In this document: positions 9,187 through 17,704 of the stretch, in pieces
Layout of the letters: the number at the start of each line of letters is the position of its first letter
How positions within the stretch are numbered: position 1 is the first letter of the stretch
NCBI RefSeq assembly: GCF_900111125.1
Contig: NZ_FOGE01000001.1
Location: 1 to 64,000 of the forward strand
DNA: 64,000 bases
Origin: Sphingobium sp. YR768
Lineage (GTDB): Bacteria; Pseudomonadota; Alphaproteobacteria; Sphingomonadales; Sphingomonadaceae
Direction: 5' to 3'
Translations under genes and position numbers: made by a program
Notes under the pieces: model-generated
What the model saw: only the letters and a program-made list of their open reading frames with translations
Told to the model about the DNA's origin: nothing
Database searches by the model: none

Positions 9187-9213
9187 CCATCGCCGCGTAT
9201 CGCGTGGCGATGG
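9187..9213 (+). terminator. hairpin after the PAS gene, possible terminator
   Basis: CCATCGCC and GGCGATGG pair around a GCGTATCGCGT loop six bases past the stop codon. A TCTTTTTA run follows about 12 bases later, so the usual hairpin-then-T layout is not ideal. Confidence 0.45.
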
Positions 9214-9324
9214 CAAAAAGGCATCTTTTTAGCCATATTCCGGCTCGACATGGCCCGACGTCTGGCCGATAAAGGCGGCGATCGCACGCCCCGCCCGACC
9301 GCGCGGGCCATGTTGCGTTGCATC

Positions 9325-9352
9325 ATATAATTTCAAAAATCAGAAATTATAT
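9325..9352. promoter_or_regulatory. AT-rich perfect inverted repeat upstream of NAD-GDH
   Basis: ATATAATTT and AAATTATAT form a perfect inverted repeat around a 10-bp centre in otherwise GC-rich DNA. It lies about 135 bp before the glutamate dehydrogenase start, a plausible place for an operator or an upstream binding site. Nothing identifies the protein that would bind. The rest of the 306-base gap between the PAS gene and gdhZ holds only the hairpin at 9187 and the GAGGTGGAG ribosome site. Confidence 0.45.
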
Positions 9353-9487
9353 TTCGCGTGAAGGGTTGAGCCACCCTGTCACCGAGCGCATATAGGCGCC
9401 CCAAGCAGAGGAGTCGCATGGCGGCGATCCGGCGTCTCCTCCGTTTACGATCGAAGCGGGCAGCACCCGCTGTGAGAGGTGGAGCGA

Positions 9488-12400
9488 ATGACGGCGCTGG
9501 TTGAAGCGAAAAGCAAGGAAGTCGACAACAACATCCGCAAGGCGCTGGAAGACGCGCTGAGCAAGGGCGCCCTGCCCGGCGAAAGCGAGGGGCTGGACGA
9601 AGCGGCGCTGACCGCAGCAGCCTCTTTCCTGGGCGCGACCGCCAATGGCCGCAAGACCGGCCACGCGGCGATCGCGATGGAAACGCTGGGCGAAGGCGCC
9701 AATGGCCGCTTCATGCGGCTGGCCATCGTCAATGACGACATGCCGTTTCTGGTGGATTCGATCGCCAATGCGCTGGCCGCTGCGGACATCACCATTCATC
9801 GACTGCTGCACCCCGTTCTGTCGGTGGAGCGCAAGAGTGACGGCCCTCTCTCCGCCATCCTCGACGACGAGGCGCCCGGCGCCCGTCGAGAATCGATGAT
9901 TTACGTCGAAACCGACCGGGCCGATTCCAAGGCGCGCCGCGCGCTGGAAAAGGCGTTGCAGGAAACTCTGTCGGACGTGCGCGCCGCCGTGGCAGACTGG
10001 CCCCGTATGCAGGCGGCGATGGCCGCCGATGCTGACGCGGTGCCAGATGAGGAAGGCGCTGCCCTGCTGCGCTGGTTCCTCGCTCGCCACTTCACCCAGA
10101 CCGGCCATGAAATCGTCAGCCGCGACGGCTCTAGCAGCGCGCCGCTCGGCATCTGCACCAGGCATGACCGGCCGCTGATCGCGCCGGCCTCGCTGGAAGC
10201 CGCCTTCACCTGGTTCGAGGAAGGCAAGCGCACCCCGCTGATCATCAAGTCCAGTCGCCTGTCGCGCGTGCATCGCCATGTGCTGTTGGACCTCGTCATC
10301 ATCCCGGTGCGCGAAGGCAAGCAGGTCAAGGCGCTGTCGATCCATGCGGGCATGTGGACCAGTTCGGGTCTGGCCGCGACGCCGGACAAGGTGCCCCTGC
10401 TGCGATCGGCCCTGTCCACGCTGATGGACAAGTTCGGCTTCGATCCGTCAGGCCATGCCGGCAAGACGCTGGCCCATGCGCTGACCGCGCTGCCCCACGA
10501 CATCACCATCGGTTTCGATCGCGACACGCTGGAGCGGCTGGCACTGACATTCATGTCACTGACGGATCGGCCACGCCCCAAACTGGCGCTCGCCACCAGC
10601 GCGCTCGCCCGCCATCTCTACGCCTTCGTCTGGTTGCCGCGCGAGGAATTATCGACGGCACGGCGCACGAGCATTCAGGACATGCTAGCGCTCAAAAGCC
10701 ATGGCACGGTACTCAGCTGGTCGATCGCGCTGGAGGAAGGCGGCCTGGCGCTGCTGCGCATCACGCTCGATCTGCGCGACGGTGGCGTCGTGCCGGATGA
10801 TGTGGCGCTGGACCGGATGCTCAAGCAGATGGTCCGCGGCTGGATTCCTGCGGTCGAAGAAGCGCTGGCAACCACCGAAGAGCCGGGCCGCGCCGCTGCG
10901 CTGGCGCAGCGCTATGGCGGCGGCTTCCCCCTCGCCTACCGCAACGGCGCCGGCCCTGAAGAGGCCGCCATCGACATTCGCCTGATCCACGGCCTGTCGG
11001 GCGAGGGCGACAAGTCGATCCGCATCTATCGCAACCCGGAAGACAGCGCCGAGCGGCTGCGGCTGAAACTCTACAGCCAAGACACCGTCGCCTTGTCCGA
11101 AGTCGTGCCTGTGTTCGAGAATTTCGGCTTCCGCGTGATCGAGGAGATGACGACCGCCATAGACGGCGGCTCGCTGGGCCATGTGCAGCGTTTCGTGCTC
11201 GAACTGCCGGCGGGCGGCCAAGCACAGGCGGTGGTGGACCGCGCCGACATCGTCACCGAAGCGATCGCGCAGGTGCTGGAAGGCCATGCCGAAAATGACC
11301 GGTTCAACGAACTGATCGTCACCGCCGGGCTGGCACCGCGATCGGTGGTGCTGTTCCGCGCGCTGTATCGCTATTTGCGGCAGGCGGGCGTGGCCTATGG
11401 CATGGCGACCTTCGCCGAAACCCTGCGCAAGGCGCAGGGCGTCACCGACAATCTGATCACCCTGTTCGAAGCGCTGCATGATCCCGCCGCGCAGGATGGC
11501 GCTGGTGACCGTATCGTGCAGGCGCAGGCCGAGATCGATGCCGGGCTGGAACAGGTGACGGCGATCGACGAGGACCGCGTGCTGCGGCTGCTGCGCGCCG
11601 TCATCACCGCGACGCTGCGCACCAATTTCTATGCGCCCGCCGCGCAGGAAGCGCTGGCGTTCAAGCTGGACAGCGCCTTGGTGCCGGGCCTGCCCGCGCC
11701 GCTGCCATGGCGCGAAATCTGGGTCTATTCCCCGCGCGTCGAGGGCATCCACCTGCGCGCCGGGCCGGTGGCGCGTGGCGGCCTGCGCTGGTCGGATCGT
11801 CGCGACGATTTCCGCACCGAAATCCTGGGCCTGATGAAGGCGCAGCGCGTGAAGAATGCCGTGATCGTGCCGACCGGTGCGAAGGGTGGCTTCTATCCCA
11901 AGCAATTGCCCAGCCCACAGGTCGATCGCGACGCATGGCTGGCCGAAGGCACCGAAAGCTATCGCATCTTCATCCGATCGCTGTTGTCGATCACCGACAA
12001 TATCGTGAAGAACAAGGTGAAGCACCCCAGCGATGTCGTCATCCATGACGGCGACGATCCCTATTTCGTGGTCGCCGCCGACAAGGGCACCGCGACCTTC
12101 AGCGACGTTGCCAATGCGATCGCGCTGGAACAGGGTTTCTGGCTGGGCGACGCCTTCGCCAGCGGCGGCTCCAACGGCTATGACCATAAGGCGATGGGCA
12201 TCACCGCCAAGGGCGCCTGGATCAGCGTGCAGCGGCACTTTGCCGAAATGGGCATCGACGTGCAGAGCGAGTCGGTCAGCGTCGTGGGTTGCGGCGACAT
12301 GTCGGGCGACGTGTTCGGCAACGGCATGCTGCTCAGCAAGGCGATCAAGCTGGTCGCCGCGTTCGACCATCGTCATATCTTCTTCGACCCCGCGCCCGAT

Positions 12401-14152
12401 CCCGCGAAGAGCTGGGAAGAGCGCAACCGCATGTTCGCCCTGCCCCGCTCAAGCTGGGAGGATTATGACAAGGCGCTGATCTCCAAAGGCGGCGGCGTCT
12501 TTTCCCGTAGCCTGAAGCGCATCGCGCTGACGCCCGAAATGCAGGCGATACTGGACGTGACGGACAAGGAAATGGAGCCGGCCGCGCTCATCTCCGCGAT
12601 CCTGAAGGCGCCGGCCGACCTGCTGTGGTTCGGCGGCATCGGCACCTATGTGAAGGCAGCGGCGCAGAGCCATGGCGATGTCGGCGACCCCGCCAATGAT
12701 CGCCTGCGCGTCAATGCCGAGCAGCTGCGCGTCAAGGTGGTGGGCGAAGGCGCCAATCTGGGTACAACCCAGGCGGGCCGTATCGCCTTCTCGCTGCGTG
12801 GCGGGCGGATCAATACCGACTTCATCGACAATTCGGCCGGCGTCGATTGTTCGGACAATGAAGTGAACATCAAGATAGCGCTGAACAAGGAAATGGCGGA
12901 AGGCCGCCTGCCCTTCGACAAGCGCAACGCGCTGCTGGAGAGCATGACCGACGCGGTCGGGGCGATCGTGCTGGAGGATAATCGTCTTCAGGCGCTGGGC
13001 CTGTCGATTGCCGAAGCGGGCGGCGCGGCCGATCTGGCTTCCTATGTCCGCCTGATCGAGACGTTCGAGGAAACCGGGCGTCTGGACCGTCAGGTCGAGG
13101 GACTGGCCGCCAACGACCAGTTGCTGCGCCGGGGACAGGATGGGCAGGGCCTCACCCGCCCGGAACTGGCCGTTCTGCTTTCCACCGCCAAGCTCGCTTT
13201 GCAGGACGCGATCGAGCATGGCGATCTGGCGACGGACGCCAGCATGGGCACCGAACTGGCCGCCGCCTTCCCCCCTGCGATGCAGAAGAAGGAAGCGGAT
13301 GCGATCGCGGCCCATGCGCTGAAGAAGGAAATCATCGCGACCAAGGTGGCGAACCGGATCGTCAACCGGCTTGGTCTGATCCATCCGTTCGAACTGGCCG
13401 AGGAAGAGGGCTGTTCGCTCGCCGACCTTGCCAGCGCCTTCCTGATCGCGGAGCGGCTCTACGATATCCGCACTTTGTGGGACGATATCGACGCGGCCGA
13501 CATGTCCGAAGCGGCGCGGCTTGCGCTGTTCAGCAACATTGCAAGCGGGATGCGGGCGCAGATCGCCGACATATTGCGTGCGCTGCCCGCCGGTAGCCTG
13601 CCCGCACAGGGGCATGAGCGGCTGGCGAAGGGCGTCGGCGCACTGGCCGCGCAGGTCGACGATCTGCTGACCAGCGAGGCGCAACGCCGGGTCAATGCCG
13701 TGACCGATCGTCTGCTGGGCCTCGGCGCGCCCGAAGCCCTGGCGGTGCGGACCGCCGGCCTGTTCAAGCTGGACGGCGCCGTCGGCATCGCGGCGCTCGC
13801 CGCACGGCTGGATCTGGAAGAGATCGCGCTGACCCGCGCCTTCACCCATCTGGGCGAAGCGGTCGGCATCGACTGGGTCCAGTCCACCGCCGCCCGCATG
13901 GAGCCGTCCGACCCGTGGGAGCGGCTGCTGATTTCCGGCGTGGCGCGCGACATGCAGCAGGTGCGGCTCGACTTCCTGGCGCAGGGTAAAGGCAAGGATA
14001 TTGCCCTGCATGTCGAGGAATGGCTGAAGGCCAAGGGCGCGCGCATCCAGCAATTCCGGTCGCTGGTCCACCGCGCCAAGGCGGCCGCGACGCCCAATGT
14101 CGCGATGCTGGCCGAGATTGCCGGGCAGGCACGCGGCCTATTGGGCCGCTGA
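9488..14152 (+). CDS. gdhZ: NAD-specific glutamate dehydrogenase, large (about 180 kDa) type
   Basis: About 1554 aa, the size of the large bacterial NAD-GDH class (Caulobacter GdhZ, Pseudomonas GdhB). It interconverts L-glutamate and 2-oxoglutarate plus ammonium, mainly for glutamate catabolism. The catalytic core is visible near residues 750-1130: GPVARGGLRWSDRRDDFRTE, the Lys-containing PTGAKGGFYPKQ, the NAD-fold VVGCGDMSGDVFGNGML and the later GEGANLG. The N-terminal 700 residues hold ACT-like regulatory segments. The ATG at 9488 follows a GAGGTGGAG ribosome site; a GTG at 9479 is less likely. It is monocistronic and ends at a strong terminator. Confidence 0.96.
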   Translation: MTALVEAKSKEVDNNIRKALEDALSKGALPGESEGLDEAALTAAASFLGATANGRKTGHAAIAMETLGEGANGRFMRLAIVNDDMPFLVDSIANALAAADITIHRLLHPVLSVERKSDGPLSAILDDEAPGARRESMIYVETDRADSKARRALEKALQETLSDVRAAVADWPRMQAAMAADADAVPDEEGAALLRWFLARHFTQTGHEIVSRDGSSSAPLGICTRHDRPLIAPASLEAAFTWFEEGKRTPLIIKSSRLSRVHRHVLLDLVIIPVREGKQVKALSIHAGMWTSSGLAATPDKVPLLRSALSTLMDKFGFDPSGHAGKTLAHALTALPHDITIGFDRDTLERLALTFMSLTDRPRPKLALATSALARHLYAFVWLPREELSTARRTSIQDMLALKSHGTVLSWSIALEEGGLALLRITLDLRDGGVVPDDVALDRMLKQMVRGWIPAVEEALATTEEPGRAAALAQRYGGGFPLAYRNGAGPEEAAIDIRLIHGLSGEGDKSIRIYRNPEDSAERLRLKLYSQDTVALSEVVPVFENFGFRVIEEMTTAIDGGSLGHVQRFVLELPAGGQAQAVVDRADIVTEAIAQVLEGHAENDRFNELIVTAGLAPRSVVLFRALYRYLRQAGVAYGMATFAETLRKAQGVTDNLITLFEALHDPAAQDGAGDRIVQAQAEIDAGLEQVTAIDEDRVLRLLRAVITATLRTNFYAPAAQEALAFKLDSALVPGLPAPLPWREIWVYSPRVEGIHLRAGPVARGGLRWSDRRDDFRTEILGLMKAQRVKNAVIVPTGAKGGFYPKQLPSPQVDRDAWLAEGTESYRIFIRSLLSITDNIVKNKVKHPSDVVIHDGDDPYFVVAADKGTATFSDVANAIALEQGFWLGDAFASGGSNGYDHKAMGITAKGAWISVQRHFAEMGIDVQSESVSVVGCGDMSGDVFGNGMLLSKAIKLVAAFDHRHIFFDPAPDPAKSWEERNRMFALPRSSWEDYDKALISKGGGVFSRSLKRIALTPEMQAILDVTDKEMEPAALISAILKAPADLLWFGGIGTYVKAAAQSHGDVGDPANDRLRVNAEQLRVKVVGEGANLGTTQAGRIAFSLRGGRINTDFIDNSAGVDCSDNEVNIKIALNKEMAEGRLPFDKRNALLESMTDAVGAIVLEDNRLQALGLSIAEAGGAADLASYVRLIETFEETGRLDRQVEGLAANDQLLRRGQDGQGLTRPELAVLLSTAKLALQDAIEHGDLATDASMGTELAAAFPPAMQKKEADAIAAHALKKEIIATKVANRIVNRLGLIHPFELAEEEGCSLADLASAFLIAERLYDIRTLWDDIDAADMSEAARLALFSNIASGMRAQIADILRALPAGSLPAQGHERLAKGVGALAAQVDDLLTSEAQRRVNAVTDRLLGLGAPEALAVRTAGLFKLDGAVGIAALAARLDLEEIALTRAFTHLGEAVGIDWVQSTAARMEPSDPWERLLISGVARDMQQVRLDFLAQGKGKDIALHVEEWLKAKGARIQQFRSLVHRAKAAATPNVAMLAEIAGQARGLLGR

Positions 14153-14169
14153 TCCGCCTGACAGGAACG

Positions 14170-14205
14170 AAAAAGGCTCCATCCCGACCGGGATGGAGCC
14201 TTTTT
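14170..14205. terminator. strong bidirectional rho-independent terminator
   Basis: AAAAAGGCTCCATCCC and its exact complement GGGATGGAGCCTTTTT pair around a GACC loop. The A run on one side and T run on the other serve gdhZ on the plus strand and mlaA on the minus strand. Confidence 0.93.
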
Positions 14206-14226
14206 CATGTCCGACGAAGCGGCTGC

Positions 14227-15216
14227 TTATTGGGGCTGGTCGGTGTCCGGATCATCTGCCGCCGGGGCGTCCTGATCCGGTATCGTCACCTTGGGCGCGC
14301 CTTTCTTGCCGGGCGTGGGCATCCGCTCGCCATAGATCGGCACGACCGGCTCATCGGAAACGCGGCCATGCAGCGCCTCGATCTCCGCCTTGCGCTGCTT
14401 CATGTAGAGATTCTTGTAGACAGTGTAGGGATCATCCTCCTTGCGGATTTCCTGAATCGTCTCGTCGAAGGCCGCGCGCTCGCCCAACTGGTTGAGGACG
14501 GTCGCGGGGATGACATAGGTCGGCGTGTTGAACGGCTTGCCCACGGCGAAGGGCAGGATCATCTTGTCGACCGTATCGCCGATGATGTCGCGCAGCGTGG
14601 TCGGCCCGACGATCGGCAGATACATATATGGCCCCGGCCCGACGCCATAATAGCCCAGCGTATTGGCAAGGCCATTGTCCCGGTGCGGCAGATAGAAGGG
14701 CTTGCGTTTGGCGACGTCGAACAGGCCCAGGAAACCCAGCGTCGAATTGACCCCGAAGCGCCCGGCCGTCTCCGCCGCCTTGCCCGGCTTGAACTGGAGC
14801 AGATAGGCGGCGAACACGATCGGTTCGCCCAGATTGGAGAAGAAGTTGCGCAGCCCCTTGCGCACCGGGCGCGGCAGGCCCTTGTTATAGGCCTTGGCCA
14901 CCGGCTCCACGACGGCCTTATCGACCGACTGCACCGCCTCGAAGCTCTTGGCGTTGAGCTGTTCCAGCGGATCGCCCTTGGGCGCGCCCTTTTCGCCGGT
15001 GACGACGATATCCTGCGGCTGATCGCCCGTAGCGGCGGGCGGCGGAGGCGGCGTGTCGACGGTGGCAGGTGGCGCCGTTTCGGTTGCAGCGGGCGCGGGC
15101 GCACTGGCCTGCGCCAGCTCTGCTTCTGCCACGGCGGCCATAGCCAGCTGCGGCGCATCAGCCTCAGCCTGCGCGCCCATCATCATCATTCCCGCAGCAA
15201 CGGCCGGCAGCAGCAT
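14227..15216 (-). CDS. mlaA: MlaA/VacJ-family outer-membrane lipid asymmetry protein
   Basis: About 329 aa. The central 200 residues carry the MlaA family pattern (FFSNLGEPI, NSTLGFLGLFDVA, ANTLGYYGVGPGPYMYLPIVGPTTLRD). MlaA removes misplaced phospholipids from the outer leaflet and passes them to MlaC. The N-terminus has a hydrophobic stretch ending GAQAEA, then an Ala/Pro-rich linker with PPPPP. No cysteine occurs in the protein, so it has no lipobox, unlike enteric MlaA. Start ATG 15216 has an AGGA site 7 bases upstream. A better-looking start at 15242 is out of frame (see the minicistron entry). The mlaBCDEF genes are not nearby. Confidence 0.88.
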   Translation of the reverse strand: MLLPAVAAGMMMMGAQAEADAPQLAMAAVAEAELAQASAPAPAATETAPPATVDTPPPPPAATGDQPQDIVVTGEKGAPKGDPLEQLNAKSFEAVQSVDKAVVEPVAKAYNKGLPRPVRKGLRNFFSNLGEPIVFAAYLLQFKPGKAAETAGRFGVNSTLGFLGLFDVAKRKPFYLPHRDNGLANTLGYYGVGPGPYMYLPIVGPTTLRDIIGDTVDKMILPFAVGKPFNTPTYVIPATVLNQLGERAAFDETIQEIRKEDDPYTVYKNLYMKQRKAEIEALHGRVSDEPVVPIYGERMPTPGKKGAPKVTIPDQDAPAADDPDTDQPQ

Positions 15217-15242
15217 ATCTTATTCCTAGCAGCGGCCTTCAT
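15186..15242 (-). other. 18-codon minicistron overlapping the mlaA start, or frameshifted signal peptide
   Basis: An ATG at 15242 with a strong AGGAG site opens MKAAARNKICCCRPLLRE and stops at 15186, inside mlaA. If two bases were removed near 15217, its basic start would join the mlaA hydrophobic segment and make a textbook signal peptide. It is therefore either a translationally coupled leader peptide or a frame difference. Confidence 0.35.
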
Positions 15243-15428
15243 TCGCTCTCCTGAAGAGCGGGCCGATCCAATATGAGACGTACCGGCCATGGCTGACCCG
15301 TGTTACATCCAGCAAACACTGCGGCTAGAAGGGATAGCCCCCCCCGTCAATAGCGCGCCGCCGACGCCGTCTGACGCCGCAGATCGCCCATCGTTCCCGC
15401 AGCTTACATTTTAATACAATTTTCCGGC

Positions 15429-15450
15429 TGCGACTCGTTTGCAATTGCGA
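15429..15450. promoter_or_regulatory. probable Fur box before the PepSY-ApbE operon
   Basis: TGCGACTCGTTTGCAAT followed by TGCGA has the TGCAAA/TGCGA half-site pattern of alphaproteobacterial Fur boxes. It lies about 55-75 bp before the PepSY gene, in the gap divergent from mlaA. It resembles the sites before tonB (20427) and the receptors. Fur control is inferred from pattern and the iron-related neighbours. Confidence 0.55.
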
Positions 15451-15504
15451 TTGGCTCACGGTATTTCGACCTCTCTATTCACCGCAGGACCAGCCGCTTT
15501 CCCG

Positions 15505-16149
15505 ATGCACGGAACCGCCCGTATCCAGACGCCCAAGAAGAAGAGCGCCAAGGCCTTCTGGATGAAGCAGCTTCACACCTGGCATTGGGTGAGTTCGGCA
15601 ATCAGCCTGATTGGCCTGTTGGCCTTCGCCTTCACCGGCATCACGCTGAACCATGCCGCCGATGTCGAGGGCGCGCCGAAAACGGTCGAGAAAAGCGCGA
15701 CCTTGCCCGCTGATCTGTTGAAGCAGGTAGCGGCCGACGATGCCCCAGATGCCAAGAAGCCCCTGCCCGCCCCTGTCGCAACCTGGGTCGAGAAGGAAAT
15801 CGGCCAGAGTGGCGAAGGCGTGGCCGAATGGTCGGCGGACGAAGTCTATCTGGCGTTGCCGCGCCCCGGCGGCGACGGCTGGGTCGCGATCGACCGGCAT
15901 AGCGGCGGCGTGACCAGCGAAAGCACCAGCCGCGGCTGGATCAGCTATCTGAACGACCTGCACAAGGGGCGCAATGCCGGCACAGCGTGGAAATGGTTCA
16001 TCGATATTTTTGCGGTCGCCTGTTTCCTGTTTGCGCTGACCGGACTGCTGCTGCTGCAACTGCACGCCAAGAAACGCCCGAGCACCTGGCCGCTGGTCGC
16101 GGCCGGCCTCGCCATTCCGGCGATCCTCGCCATCATCTTCATCCATTAA
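15505..16149 (+). CDS. PepSY-associated transmembrane protein
   Basis: About 214 aa. An N-terminal membrane helix follows HTWHWVSSAISLIG, then comes a periplasmic PepSY-like domain (residues about 50-150). Two C-terminal helices follow (WFIDIFAVACFLFALTGLLLL and LAIPAILAIIFI). The HxxH in the first helix and the H near the second (LHKGRN) are typical haem-ligand positions of PepSY_TM proteins, which can move electrons across the inner membrane. It is the first gene of a four-gene run with DUF2271, DUF4198 and ApbE, spaced 11-12 bp. ATG 15505 was preferred over an upstream TTG that falls in the Fur box. Its ribosome site is weak. Confidence 0.8.
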   Translation: MHGTARIQTPKKKSAKAFWMKQLHTWHWVSSAISLIGLLAFAFTGITLNHAADVEGAPKTVEKSATLPADLLKQVAADDAPDAKKPLPAPVATWVEKEIGQSGEGVAEWSADEVYLALPRPGGDGWVAIDRHSGGVTSESTSRGWISYLNDLHKGRNAGTAWKWFIDIFAVACFLFALTGLLLLQLHAKKRPSTWPLVAAGLAIPAILAIIFIH

Positions 16150-16161
16150 GGGGGACCATCC

Positions 16162-16686
16162 ATGCAGATCCGCCACCGCCTGTTGCTGACCGGCACGGCC
16201 GCGCTCGGCGCTGCCGCCACGCCGGCCAGCGCAGAGACGCTGAACCTGAGCGTCAATATTCCGCGTCTGTCGGTCGCCGAATATCATCGGCCCTATGTCG
16301 CCATCTGGATCGAGAAGGAAGGCGCCACGCCGCGTAGCCTGTCCGTCTGGTATGACGGGGCGAAGCGGAACGGCGAAGGCACCAAATGGCTGCGCGATGT
16401 GCGCCAGTGGTGGCGCGCCTCCGGACGGGCGATGAGCTTCCCGGCCAACGGCGTGACCGGCGCCACCCGTGCGCCGGGTGACAACAAGATCGCCTTCACA
16501 TCCGGCAAGGGACCACTGGGCCAGCTGGCGCCGGGCAATTACACGTTGCTGGTCGAAGCCGCACGCGAAGTCGGCGGTCGCGAAGTCGTCCGCCTGCCCT
16601 TCTCCTGGCCGCCCAAGCCGGGCGCGACCGTGAAGGCAGCCGGCAGCAGCGAACTGGGCGCCGTTGCCCTGACTTTCAGCAAATAA
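16162..16686 (+). CDS. exported DUF2271 protein, candidate flavinylation target
   Basis: About 174 aa with a signal peptide cut near ASAETL and the DUF2271 pattern (YHRPYVAIWIEKEG, LSVWYDG, KWLRDVRQWW, GVTGATRAPG). NGVTGATR near residues 97-103 resembles the site at which ApbE attaches FMN to threonine in NqrC and RnfG (S/T-G-A-T). T102 is the candidate residue. The ApbE gene is two genes downstream, and DUF2271 genes are commonly found with ApbE and PepSY genes. A role in periplasmic electron transfer is inferred. The ATG follows a GGGGGA site. Flavin attachment is not shown by sequence alone. Confidence 0.8.
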   Translation: MQIRHRLLLTGTAALGAAATPASAETLNLSVNIPRLSVAEYHRPYVAIWIEKEGATPRSLSVWYDGAKRNGEGTKWLRDVRQWWRASGRAMSFPANGVTGATRAPGDNKIAFTSGKGPLGQLAPGNYTLLVEAAREVGGREVVRLPFSWPPKPGATVKAAGSSELGAVALTFSK

Positions 16687-16697
16687 AGGGATAGTCC

Positions 16698-17594
16698 ATG
16701 AAGGCCAAATATCTGATCGCGGGCGCAATAGCCGCCCTGATGCTGTCCGGCGCGGCGCAGGCGCACCGCCAGTGGATGCTGCCATCGTCCACCACCCTGT
16801 CGGGCGCCGATAGCTGGGTCACGGTAGACGCGGCGGTCTCCAACGACCTTTTCTATTTCGAACATTTCCCGATGGGCACGGACAATATCGCCGTGACCGA
16901 GCCCGACGGCGCGACCGGCAAGATCGAAAATGCCGCCAAGGGCAAATATCGGTCGACCTTCGACGTGCATCTGACCAAACCGGGCACCTATCGCATCGCC
17001 AATGTTTCGACCGGCGTGATGGGCAGCTATATGCTGAACGGCAAGCAGGAACGGCTGCCGCGCGGCACGACCAAGGATAAGCTGGCGAGCGCCATTCCCG
17101 CCGGAGCGACCGACGTTCAGACCGCCGAAATGTCCAACCGCAACGAGATTTTCGTGACGCTGGGCGCGCCGACCAGCACCATCTTCAAGCCGACCGGCGA
17201 GGGCATCGAATTCGTCCCCGTGACCCACCCCAATGATCTGGTGTCGGGCGAAGCCGCGACCTTCCAGTTCCTGCTGGACGGCAAGCCGGCAGCGGGCCTG
17301 AAGGTCACCGTCATCCCCGGCGGCATTCGCTATCGCGACGCGCTGGGCCAGATGGACCTGACCGCCGACAAGGATGGCAAGGTGTCGGTAAAGTGGCCGA
17401 CGCCGGGCATGTACTGGCTGAACGCCAGCCTGGGCGGCGGCCGTGAGGGCGGTGGCGAAGGTGGCCCCGGCGGTCCGGGTGCTCCTGGCGGCCCCGGTGC
17501 CGGCGCCCCACAGGGCCCGCGTCCGCAGGCGCCCGCCGGTCCGCCGCAGCGCCGCACCTCCTACATCACCACGCTGGAAGTGCTGGCGCCCTGA
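16698..17594 (+). CDS. exported DUF4198 protein
   Basis: About 298 aa, with a signal peptide (MLSGAAQA) and then HRQWMLPSST, the start typical of DUF4198 proteins, which often keep a histidine directly after the cleavage site. The body is a beta-sandwich-like domain including a second Ig-like segment (AATFQFLLDGKPAAGLKVTVIPGG). A low-complexity Gly/Pro insertion sits near residues 245-285 before the last strand (SYITTLEVLAP). Relatives are associated with metal or nickel uptake; here the context is iron and flavin. The stop overlaps a possible CTG start of apbE. Precise function unknown. Confidence 0.78.
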   Translation: MKAKYLIAGAIAALMLSGAAQAHRQWMLPSSTTLSGADSWVTVDAAVSNDLFYFEHFPMGTDNIAVTEPDGATGKIENAAKGKYRSTFDVHLTKPGTYRIANVSTGVMGSYMLNGKQERLPRGTTKDKLASAIPAGATDVQTAEMSNRNEIFVTLGAPTSTIFKPTGEGIEFVPVTHPNDLVSGEAATFQFLLDGKPAAGLKVTVIPGGIRYRDALGQMDLTADKDGKVSVKWPTPGMYWLNASLGGGREGGGEGGPGGPGAPGGPGAGAPQGPRPQAPAGPPQRRTSYITTLEVLAP

Positions 17595-17704
17595 CAGCGT
17601 CCCATCCCGGCTTTACCCGTGTCGCGATAGCGCCCGACCTGTCGCCCGAGCATTTTGCCGGGCGGCAGCCTTCGGGCGCTATCGTCGCATTTGGCGGCCC
17701 CACC

